This document shows, piece after piece, positions 1-5,818 of a stretch of 46,115 nt of DNA. The stretch's first letter is position 1. Every line of letters begins with the position of its first letter. This DNA comes from Treponema sp. (GTDB lineage: Bacteria; Spirochaetota; Spirochaetia; Treponematales; Treponemataceae). Under the pieces are notes generated by a model. It had not been told where the DNA came from and did not search any database. It saw nothing but the letters and a program-made list of their open reading frames with translations. A program made the translations under genes and the position numbers. The stretch is from the NCBI RefSeq assembly GCF_024696245.1, contig NZ_JAILGZ010000107.1, forward strand, positions 1-46,115, in the 5' to 3' direction.

Positions 1-2
1 AT

Positions 3-230
3 GATGTTTTGCATAAGTTATGTAATTACTCCATAAAAGGAAAAAGTCATAATGAAGTCGCAAAAAAATTCTTTTTTGCAAGAGGTGTTGTTTCTGGATT
101 GTTAGATTCTGGAAAAATCAATTATACAAAAGATTGGAAAAACGATATTAAGAGTATTATGGTTTATGATCGAGAAACATTTAATATATTAAAACAATTA
201 AAAAAAGAATTAGATAAAATTGGAGATTAG
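3..230 (+). CDS. Hypothetical small protein, 5' end cut by window edge
   Basis: The frame is open from the first bases of the window, so the true start may lie outside; the first possible internal start is the TTG at 9. The visible product is about 75 residues, basic and lysine-rich, with no signal peptide or membrane segment, and I do not recognise the family. The middle (VAKKFFFARGVVSGLLDSGK) looks helical and could be a small DNA-binding or antitoxin-like fold, but no diagnostic motif is present. It ends two bases before the TTG start of the next gene, so the two are probably cotranscribed and translationally coupled. DNA here is more AT-rich than the conserved genes to the right, in keeping with an accessory segment. 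Confidence 0.45.
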   Translation, partial: DVLHKLCNYSIKGKSHNEVAKKFFFARGVVSGLLDSGKINYTKDWKNDIKSIMVYDRETFNILKQLKKELDKIGD

Positions 231-231
231 A

Positions 232-411
232 TTGGACAGTTTTAAGAATTATATATTGCAAACTTTTGTTGTTTTTATTGTTGTTTTAATAGGCGCTTTT
301 ATCAGATTTTTATTTTATGGTATTCCTTTTAAGGAATTGAAATGGATTTTTTTGTTTTACTTTCTTTTAATGTTTAGTGGGGGCATCTATATATTTGTCT
401 TAAAGAGATAA
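232..411 (+). CDS. Small two-helix membrane protein
   Basis: A 59-residue protein read from the TTG at 232, chosen because GGAG at 222-225 sits 6 nt upstream; an in-frame TTG at 220 would leave no ribosome-binding site. Two hydrophobic stretches, about residues 9-29 and 38-56, predict two membrane helices joined by a short charged loop (FKELK). No family is recognised. The Shine-Dalgarno lies inside the end of the preceding gene, so the pair is likely translated together. A small cytoplasmic protein paired with a small membrane protein is reminiscent of toxin/immunity or phage accessory pairs, but nothing in the sequence proves that. Confidence 0.5.
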   Translation: MDSFKNYILQTFVVFIVVLIGAFIRFLFYGIPFKELKWIFLFYFLLMFSGGIYIFVLKR

Positions 412-557
412 ATAATTCCCATCAATAGAAATTTGTCTGCCTCATGTCAGCAAACCGCAAGCCCTGCATACAAAACGCAGCCAAGCAGTAATTTGTATCA
501 CTAAGGGGGGCGGGAGAAAGCTTGTCTTATCTGAGTCAGTTTTTTAATTCAATGGGA

Positions 558-1189
558 CTAATCTCTTTCCTTGTAATAAGGGCCCAGTCTGAGAATTTTG
601 TAGTTGTATAAACTATCTTTTGAAATTTTGATATAAGGAATTTCAGATGATTTGCGGAAGAGTAAAGCTTCGTCGTGGGGCATACCGTGATTATAGCTGA
701 GGAAGACAGCATCCAGATAAACTTCCGGGGCTGAATCGGATTCTCTTTCATAAAAGTAAAAAGTACAATCAATCATGATATCAGAAAGGCTTTTGATTTT
801 AAGAAATTTTACCAGGTTTCCATCGACGATTGAATAACAAAAAACTTCAATGTGATAAACCATTTCATTATCGTAAACTTTTTTTGCAGACACAGGAGTG
901 GACCTGGGATTTCGGAAAGTTCATCAAAGTAAATGTCCGTGTAGCTTTGTCCTTCATAATAGTCTTTTAAATATCCTCTAAAGATCCAGCCAAATTCAGG
1001 ATCACTGTTTGTCCAGAGATATTTTGGCAGGAGGATTTCGACCCAGGCGCTTTTAATTCCATCAATGCAGTCTTCCGGACCAAGACAGGTGACATTCACA
1101 TTAAAGTTGTGAGGCAGTGTGCAGAGATTCTCCTCATCGTGCAAAATCGTGTACTTTCCTCTTTTTACAGCATAAGTCTGTGGAGAATA
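558..1189 (-). pseudogene. Frameshifted SH3-like protein gene
   Basis: Two overlapping minus-strand frames appear to be one broken gene. The upstream frame (open from 1189, TTG at 1144) encodes YAVKRGKYTILHDEENL and ends in a bacterial SH3-like pattern, WVEILLP then PEFGWIFRGYLKDY. The downstream frame (from about 893 to 558) continues with YDNEMVYHIEVFCYSIVDGN and LDAVFLSYNHGMPHDEA. The switch must occur near 890-930, before a run of seven A residues on the coding strand. The upstream frame also has no ATG after two adjacent in-frame stops at 1190-1195, so the N-terminus may be lost as well. The SH3 assignment rests on the GW(I)xxxYL ending only. A sequencing error is an alternative to a true pseudogene. 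Confidence 0.45.
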
Positions 1190-1246
1190 TTATTAAAACT
1201 ATGACGGTGGATGTATTGAAGAAGGAATGGATTGGAAAGAAAGGGC

Positions 1247-1301
1247 CTCCTGAAATTGGATTCAGTTTATATAATACAATTTCAGGAGTTGTCTTTTTTT
1301 T
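1247..1301 (-). terminator. Bidirectional hairpin after ldhA
   Basis: Perfect 12-bp arms CTCCTGAAATTG (1247-1258) and CAATTTCAGGAG (1277-1288) enclose an AT-rich 18-nt loop. On the minus strand the hairpin lies just after the ldhA stop and is followed by a pyrimidine-rich stretch. On the plus strand it is followed by a run of eight T, so it could stop transcription from either side. Confidence 0.6.
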
Positions 1302-2292
1302 ATTTGATTTCGTTTACAAGGGGACTTCCATTATTAAAGTCACGGATGTTCTCAAGGGTTGTTTCGCTGATGTTCTTAAGGGCATTTGTTGTAAGGAATG
1401 CCTGGTGGCCTGTGATTATTACGTTAGGGAATGTAAGGAGGCGGGCAAGAACGTCATCTGTCATAATGTCTGTGGACCAGTCGTTAAAGAAATACTTGCT
1501 TTCTTCTTCGTAAACATCCATACCGATACCACCAATGTGCTGATGCTTAAGTGCGTGAACAAGTGCTTTTGAATCAATGAGGGCACCGCGTCCGGTATTG
1601 ATGATAACTGCATCATGCTTCATCATCTTCATGCGGTCGTGGTTTACGATGTGTTTTGTTTCTTCTGTAAGAGGACAGTGAAGGCTTAAAACATCGCTCT
1701 GCTTAAATAATTCATCAAGAGAAACATAAGTAGCTTCTCTTGATTTTGCCCATTCTTCATTAGGGAATGGATCGTAAACAATAAGTTTCATTCCAAAGGC
1801 CTGAAGAAGTTCTGCCATGATGCGGCCGATTTTACCTGTACCAAGAACACCGGCTGTTAATCCGTGAAGGTCGCGGCCTGTTAATCCTTCGATATTAAAG
1901 TTAGCAGTTTTTGTGCGAAGGTATGCCTGAGGAATGTGTCTTGTAAGTGACATAAGAAGGGCGATTCCGTGTTCGGCTACTGCGTAAGGAGAGTAAGCTG
2001 GTACACGTACAACTTTAATTCCTGCTTCTGCTGCGGCTTTTAAATCAACGTTGTTAAATCCGGCACAGCGTAAGGCTATCAGTTTTACACCATAGTTTTT
2101 AAGGCTCTGGATAACCTGTGCATTTACGACATCGTTTACAAATACACAGACTGCTTCATAGCCCTGGGCTGTTACTACAGTGTTTTCATTCAGTTTGAAC
2201 TCATGAAAAGCAATATCAAAGTTAAAGTCTTTGTTTGTTTCTTCAAAGGACTTTTTGTCATAAGAATGGGTGTCGTAAAATGCAATTTTCAT
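1300..2292 (-). CDS. ldhA: D-lactate dehydrogenase (2-hydroxyacid dehydrogenase family)
   Basis: A 330-residue NAD-dependent 2-hydroxyacid dehydrogenase expected to reduce pyruvate to D-lactate in the cytoplasm during fermentation. The Rossmann motif GTGKIG is at 151-156, followed by an acidic residue after the next strand (VYDPF). The catalytic residues of D-LDH are in place: Arg235 in NTGRG, Glu264 in DVYEEE and His296 in GHQAF, and length and spacing match classical D-lactate dehydrogenases. The substrate loop (ALRCAGFNNVD) also fits D-LDH better than phosphoglycerate or formate dehydrogenases. The start has GAGG 6 nt upstream. It is transcribed divergently from the neighbouring cation exporter. 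A related 2-hydroxyacid (for example hydroxyisocaproate) remains possible as substrate. Confidence 0.9.
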   Translation of the reverse strand: MKIAFYDTHSYDKKSFEETNKDFNFDIAFHEFKLNENTVVTAQGYEAVCVFVNDVVNAQVIQSLKNYGVKLIALRCAGFNNVDLKAAAEAGIKVVRVPAYSPYAVAEHGIALLMSLTRHIPQAYLRTKTANFNIEGLTGRDLHGLTAGVLGTGKIGRIMAELLQAFGMKLIVYDPFPNEEWAKSREATYVSLDELFKQSDVLSLHCPLTEETKHIVNHDRMKMMKHDAVIINTGRGALIDSKALVHALKHQHIGGIGMDVYEEESKYFFNDWSTDIMTDDVLARLLTFPNVIITGHQAFLTTNALKNISETTLENIRDFNNGSPLVNEIK

Positions 2293-2423
2293 TTTTTACC
2301 TCGCAATAAGATTATTCTGAATAAAATTCAGTTCTACTTTAAAGATAATCAAATTTTTAGAAACAAGCTAGTTTTTTATGTTATATTTAATATATAAAAA
2401 ATAAGTATTATTAAGAGGTTTTT

Positions 2424-3542
2424 ATGGGTGCTGGTAAGAGAGAATTTGTAATCATCCGTACAAGTATAGTTGGTGTTCTGGTGAATATAGCCCTTTCTGT
2501 TTTTAAGGCTGTTGCCGGGCTTATGTCTCATTCCATTGCTATCGTTCTGGATTCCGTTAACAATCTTAGTGATGCTTTATCTTCGGTTATTACAATTATT
2601 GGAACAAAGCTTGCAAGTAAACCGGCAGATAAAAAACATCCTTTTGGTCATGGCCGTATTGAATATCTTACTTCCATGATTATTGCTGTAATCATTTTGT
2701 ATGCAGGTATTGCATCTTTTGGTGAGGCTGTTAAAAAAATCGTAAAGCCGGTTCTGCCTGATTACGAAAAAGTTGTCCTTATTATTGTGGCAGTTTCTGT
2801 AGTTGTAAAAATTCTTTTGGGGCTTTATTTTAAGCGTACTGGTAAAAAGGTAAATTCAGATTCTCTTTCTGCTTCGGGTCAGGATGCCCTTATGGATTCA
2901 ATTATTTCTGCAGCAACTCTGGCAGGTGCATTTGTTTTTTTAATTACTGGAATTTCTACAGAGGCTTACCTTGGTGCTGTGATTTCTGTTTTTATTGTTA
3001 AGTCCGGCTGTGAAATGATCAGGGATGGTGTAAGTTCAATTTTAGGTGAACGAATTGACAGCAGTTATGCTAAAGAGATAAAGCATACTATTGTAGAAAC
3101 AGATCCTGAGATTCAGGGGGCATTTGATCTTGTGCTGAATAACTATGGCCCGGATAAACTTTTAGGTTCCGTTCATATTGAAGTGCCGTCGGTCTGGAAT
3201 GCTGCCAAGATTGATGAGGTTACCCGTAAGGTTCAAACAGCTGTTTTTGAAAAACATTCAGTTGTACTTACTGGTATTGGTATTTATTCAGTAAATGTAG
3301 ACGACGAAGAAACCATGAATATCCGTTCCCGTGTTGCCCATATCGTTATGAATCATAGTAATGTTCTTGGTATGCATGGTTTTTATCTGGACAAAGTAAA
3401 CAAAGCAATTTCTTTTGACGTTATTATTTCCTGGGAATCAAGAGACATGCAGTATTTGTGGAAGCATATTACTGATGACATTCAGAATGAATTTAAAGAT
3501 TATTCCGTTAATGTTGCCCTTGATACAGATATCAGTGACTAA
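2424..3542 (+). CDS. Cation diffusion facilitator (CDF) metal exporter
   Basis: A 372-residue CDF-family antiporter that exports divalent metal in exchange for protons across the inner membrane. About six transmembrane helices fill residues 10-215, followed by a cytoplasmic ferredoxin-like domain that dimerises and senses metal. The family motif HPFGHGRIEYL follows TM2. The transport-site residues differ from the zinc exporter YiiP: TM2 has D43-x3-N47 and TM5 has D154-x3-D158 (SGQDALMDS). DxxxD in TM5 is typical of manganese-type CDFs, so Mn(II) or Fe(II) is likelier than Zn(II); this is inference from residue identity. The C-terminal part, to residue 372, is longer than in minimal CDFs. AGAGG precedes the ATG, and a strong terminator follows. 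Confidence 0.88.
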   Translation: MGAGKREFVIIRTSIVGVLVNIALSVFKAVAGLMSHSIAIVLDSVNNLSDALSSVITIIGTKLASKPADKKHPFGHGRIEYLTSMIIAVIILYAGIASFGEAVKKIVKPVLPDYEKVVLIIVAVSVVVKILLGLYFKRTGKKVNSDSLSASGQDALMDSIISAATLAGAFVFLITGISTEAYLGAVISVFIVKSGCEMIRDGVSSILGERIDSSYAKEIKHTIVETDPEIQGAFDLVLNNYGPDKLLGSVHIEVPSVWNAAKIDEVTRKVQTAVFEKHSVVLTGIGIYSVNVDDEETMNIRSRVAHIVMNHSNVLGMHGFYLDKVNKAISFDVIISWESRDMQYLWKHITDDIQNEFKDYSVNVALDTDISD

Positions 3543-3590
3543 ATATTTTTGAATTTATTGAAGTTTAACAAATAGAACTTTATAAAAAGA

Positions 3591-3655
3591 AAACCCTGGA
3601 GCTGCCATTTATTTGTTCTGTAAAGAACTTTATTCAGCTTCCAGGGTATTTTTTT
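3591..3655 (+). terminator. Rho-independent terminator after the CDF gene
   Basis: The arms CCCTGGAGCTG and CAGCTTCCAGGG pair with one bulge, enclosing a smaller inner hairpin (GTTC/GAAC), and are followed by seven T. It separates the plus-strand exporter from the convergent DUF134 gene and may serve both. Confidence 0.75.
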
Positions 3656-3679
3656 AGTGCAGTTAATTTTACTTACTGC

Positions 3680-4123
3680 TTATTTAGAAGGGTTAAGGAT
3701 TCCCTTGTGTTCATCTGAACCACAGTGACCTGCACCGTGGGATCCGCATGAGTGGGAAGAAGAGCCGCAGTTGTGTTCGTGGCCTTCTCCGTGATGATTG
3801 CATTTTACATCAGGGTTGTACTGCAGACTGTCAGAAAGAAGGGCATTTACTGCATCATCAGCTTTACCGTTTACACCGCCGTAAAGTTTGATTCCTGCTT
3901 CTGCAAGTGCTGACTGAGCACCTCCACCGATTCCACCGCAAATAAGAACATCTACATTTGCTGTTTTAAGGAAGCCGGCAAGAGCACCGTGACCCTGTCC
4001 GTTTGTTCCGGTTACTTCTGTTTTTACGATTTTGTTGTCTTCTACATCGTAAATTTTAAATTCTTCTGTGTGTCCAAAGTGCTGGAATACATTTCCGTTT
4101 TCGTAAGTTACTGCGATTCTCAT
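3680..4123 (-). CDS. Possible internal translation product: free NifX-type domain
   Basis: Inside the fusion gene, AAAGGAGAT lies 7 nt before the in-frame ATG at 4123, which begins exactly at the NifX-like domain (MRIAVTYENG). This is a strong Shine-Dalgarno. It would yield a separate 147-residue metal-binding protein as well as the full fusion. Homologues in other bacteria often occur as separate adjacent genes, so the signal may be a relic of a recent fusion. Whether it is used cannot be seen from the sequence. Confidence 0.45.
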   Translation of the reverse strand: MRIAVTYENGNVFQHFGHTEEFKIYDVEDNKIVKTEVTGTNGQGHGALAGFLKTANVDVLICGGIGGGAQSALAEAGIKLYGGVNGKADDAVNALLSDSLQYNPDVKCNHHGEGHEHNCGSSSHSCGSHGAGHCGSDEHKGILNPSK

Positions 4124-4456
4124 AGTTTTATCTCCTTTGTCTTTTAATGTATTTGGAATTTCCGGTTGCTGACTTAACTGCCAGGAGCCGCCTGAAATTA
4201 CCAGACGATTTCCGTTAACCAGACAGTCTGCAACTTTTTTTCGTGCTGAATCATAAAGGGCAGTTACAGTTGTGCGGGCAACATTCATCATGGCGGCACA
4301 TTCTTCCTGAGTTAAACCTGCACAGTCTAAAAGGCGGATTGTCTCCAGTTCATCCAGTGACATAACAACATCGATGTTTGTACAGCCTTCTTCTGTGGCA
4401 AAAGTCCAGTACTCCGGAAGGGATTTAATCTGTCTGCATCTAACAGGTCTAGGCAA
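3680..4456 (-). CDS. DUF134 HTH protein fused to a NifX/NifB-type metal-cluster domain
   Basis: A 258-residue two-domain protein. The start is the TTG at 4456 because AAGGAG lies 6 nt upstream and DUF134 proteins typically begin MPRPxxCR, as here (PRPVRCRQI); an upstream start would extend into the operator. Residues 1-100 are DUF134 with a helix-turn-helix-like region (LTQEECAAMMNVARTTVTAL). Residues about 112-225 form a dinitrogenase iron-molybdenum cofactor (NifX/NifB-C-like) domain: MRIAVTYENG, FQHFGHTEEF, ICGGIGGGAQ. The tail is rich in His and Cys (HHGEGHEH, HSCGSHGAGHCG), a likely metal ligand set. No nif genes are nearby, so a role in iron-sulphur or other metal-cluster handling is likelier than nitrogen fixation. 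An internal ribosome-binding site precedes Met112. Confidence 0.8.
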   Translation of the reverse strand: MPRPVRCRQIKSLPEYWTFATEEGCTNIDVVMSLDELETIRLLDCAGLTQEECAAMMNVARTTVTALYDSARKKVADCLVNGNRLVISGGSWQLSQQPEIPNTLKDKGDKTMRIAVTYENGNVFQHFGHTEEFKIYDVEDNKIVKTEVTGTNGQGHGALAGFLKTANVDVLICGGIGGGAQSALAEAGIKLYGGVNGKADDAVNALLSDSLQYNPDVKCNHHGEGHEHNCGSSSHSCGSHGAGHCGSDEHKGILNPSK

Positions 4457-4473
4457 TTGCGTCTCCTTGTTAT

Positions 4474-4520
4474 TGACATTTGTCATTAATAAAAATAATA
4501 GTATATTTGACATTTGTCAA
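4474..4520 (-). promoter_or_regulatory. Twin palindromic operators over the DUF134 gene promoter
   Basis: The palindrome TGACATTTGTCA occurs twice, at 4474-4485 and 4508-4519, 34 bp apart (about three helical turns). On the minus strand the distal copy contains a consensus -35, TTGACA (4520-4515). Seventeen bases on lies a -10-like TATTTT (4497-4492), which places the transcription start inside the proximal copy. This is the layout of a repressed, possibly autoregulated promoter; the DUF134 HTH domain is an obvious candidate repressor. Confidence 0.6.
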
Positions 4521-4637
4521 GAACCCTTAATTCCAGAATCTTTTGATTGAATGTACAATATTTTATATTTATGGAATAATTCTTTGGGAAAAAAAGGGGT
4601 GTAAAGATAATACCCTGGAATTTTTAAGGAGGGCTTT

Positions 4638-5024
4638 ATGAAAAAGTTGTTTTGCAAAAGTATTATTATAGGATTGTTTTTATCACTTTTAGTTATACCT
4701 TTATTTGCAAAAGAGAAGCTGGACTGGTACATAATGGATAATGCAATTACCGTTACAAGCAGGGGTGAAGTTCACGAAAAGTATTATATACAGCTTGCAA
4801 TTGGATATAACATAAGCGAAAAAAAAGCTCAGGCAGAACTTAAATCCCGTAAAATTGAATTGATAGATTTTTTAAGAAGATTTTTTTCTAATTGCAGTGC
4901 AGAAGATTTAAAGCCAGAAAATGATGCAGTACTTAGAGCTAAGCTTAAGGATGAAATAAACCAGAACCTGCTGACAAAACCTTTTGTTGAGGATGTGAAA
5001 TTTATTCAGAAAAGAAAATTATAA
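4638..5024 (+). CDS. Secreted FliL-like protein
   Basis: A 128-residue protein with a signal peptide or N-terminal membrane anchor (residues 5-23, ending LFAKEK) and a soluble domain outside the membrane. The C-terminal half resembles FliL, the flagellar basal-body protein that supports stator function: RKIELIDFLRRFF, then LRAKLKDEINQNL and VEDVKFIQ near the end, in the order seen in FliL proteins (helix, Leu-rich strand, V-DV-F). It lies alone, not in a flagellar operon, so it is a divergent FliL-domain paralogue at best. AAGGAGG lies 6 nt upstream of the ATG, and a terminator follows directly. The family call is from pattern only. Confidence 0.55.
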   Translation: MKKLFCKSIIIGLFLSLLVIPLFAKEKLDWYIMDNAITVTSRGEVHEKYYIQLAIGYNISEKKAQAELKSRKIELIDFLRRFFSNCSAEDLKPENDAVLRAKLKDEINQNLLTKPFVEDVKFIQKRKL

Positions 5025-5061
5025 ATTAAAAAGATATTTGCAGTTTGTAAGGTAAAGAAGG

Positions 5062-5090
5062 CGTAAGATAATAAATCTTACGTCTTTTTT
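5062..5090 (+). terminator. Rho-independent terminator
   Basis: CGTAAGAT (5062-5069) pairs with ATCTTACG (5075-5082), followed by CTTTTTT. It ends the FliL-like gene and abuts the first copy of the 77-bp repeat. Confidence 0.8.
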
Positions 5091-5167
5091 ATTGAGGGTT
5101 TATTACAAAACCCTCAAAACGGCGAAGTCAAGGCTTTAAGCGTGAGCGTGCCTTGACTCGACGTATT
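5091..5167 (+). repeat. 77-bp two-hairpin dispersed repeat, copy 1
   Basis: Identical over 77 bp to 23647-23723. It contains two hairpins: TGAGGGTTT/AAACCCTCA with a 6-nt loop, and AGTCAAGGC/GCCTTGACT with a 15-nt loop. It begins immediately after a terminator T-run. On the minus strand it encodes the last codons and stop of the cysteine-cluster gene (YVESRHAHA). Read on that strand, the second palindrome is preceded by GTCG, similar to the tetranucleotide that marks REP elements; that comparison is inference. Confidence 0.85.
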
Positions 5168-5639
5168 TGCCTTTTTCCTCCTCCATAAGCTGCAGGACTT
5201 CTTCCCGGGTGATGGGGGTGTTGTTCTGGTAGGCTGTGGAGTCGGCCAGGATTTTTTCTTTGGGCCAGAGTTTGCCTGAGTTCATTCCGGGGCAGTCTTT
5301 AGCACATTCGTTCCAGGTGTCCTGGTCTTCTATCATCCAGGTCCAGAAGGGGTAGGTGGAGCACTGGACTGGTCTTGCAGGGTAAGCGGTACAGCCATTG
5401 TTCCAGAGGATGCAGTCGTAGTTCTTTTTTTCAAATAGGGCCAGTACTGTTTTGCCTTCGTAGTAGCCTGCCCAGCGGCAGTATTTTTTTACAAAGTCTT
5501 CTATATTACAGTCAAAATATTTGCAGAGGGTAAGCAGGTCTCTTTTGGAGAGGTAGACGTAACCAGGTGAGTGTCCGCAGCAGAAGGAGCATCTTTTGCA
5601 TTCAAAGTGCAGGCCTTCCTGATAAAAAGGTTTTTCCAT
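5136..5639 (-). CDS. YkgJ-family cysteine-cluster protein
   Basis: A 167-residue cytoplasmic protein of the zinc- or iron-chelating cysteine-cluster family (YkgJ, formerly UPF0153). The metal-binding pattern is complete: CKRCSFCCG at 14-22, then CRW, YDCILWNNGCTAYPARPVQCSTYPFW, where RPxxCxxYPF is the family hallmark. The role is unknown; a bound iron-sulphur or zinc centre is expected. The C-terminus is unusual: the last nine residues and the stop codon come from the 77-bp repeat, so the original C-terminal end has probably been replaced. It is divergent from purL, and no clear Shine-Dalgarno precedes its ATG. Confidence 0.85.
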   Translation of the reverse strand: MEKPFYQEGLHFECKRCSFCCGHSPGYVYLSKRDLLTLCKYFDCNIEDFVKKYCRWAGYYEGKTVLALFEKKNYDCILWNNGCTAYPARPVQCSTYPFWTWMIEDQDTWNECAKDCPGMNSGKLWPKEKILADSTAYQNNTPITREEVLQLMEEEKGKYVESRHAHA

Positions 5640-5659
5640 AGCTATAAGGATAGTGATAT

Positions 5660-5747
5660 TTGCCTGGGAGTAAAAGGGCTAGCCCGGATTGGAATGGGTG
5701 CGGAGCACGTCCGGAACAGGGTGGAGGACCGGCCGGGAGGGTAAGCC
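5660..5747 (+). promoter_or_regulatory. GC-rich structured leader upstream of purL
   Basis: This stretch is far more GC-rich than its surroundings and can form several hairpins: GGGC/GCCC, CCGGA...TCCGG with an inner GTGC/GCAC, GTCC/GGAC, and ACCGGC pairing with GCCGGT just downstream. It ends in GGGAGGG, which serves as the ribosome-binding site of the leader peptide. I could not match it to a known riboswitch; the ZTP and THF classes were considered and their conserved cores were not found. Confidence 0.45.
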
Positions 5748-5816
5748 ATGGAAAGCCGGTTTACTTTTACATGGCTGCTTTTATTGAAACTCCTACTTAT
5801 TCTCAATATAATTTGA
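5748..5816 (+). CDS. Leu-rich leader peptide coupled to purL
   Basis: A 22-codon reading frame starts at ATG 5748, 5 nt after a strong GGGAGGG, and stops with TGA at 5814-5816, two bases before the purL ATG at 5819. The peptide begins MESRFTFTW and continues with LLLLK and LLLIL, ending in NII. purL itself has no Shine-Dalgarno, so ribosomes finishing this peptide would be expected to restart on purL. It is too short for a stable protein. An attenuator or coupling role is inferred from geometry. Confidence 0.6.
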   Translation: MESRFTFTWLLLLKLLLILNII

Positions 5817-5818
5817 GA

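Noticed and set aside
1117-1572. Plus-strand frame of 151 codons, Cys-rich
   Set aside because: It lies antisense to ldhA and crosses the terminator hairpin; no ribosome-binding site or domain was seen, and ldhA explains the coding pattern.
5660-5747. ZTP or THF riboswitch upstream of purL
   Set aside because: Partial likeness (GGAACAGG, CCGGGAGGG) was seen, but the conserved second-domain core expected for ZTP, and the THF core, are missing.
5660-5818. N-terminal extension of PurL from the TTG at 5660
   Set aside because: The added 53 residues do not resemble PurL, while MYRIYVERK at 5819 does and is coupled to the leader peptide.
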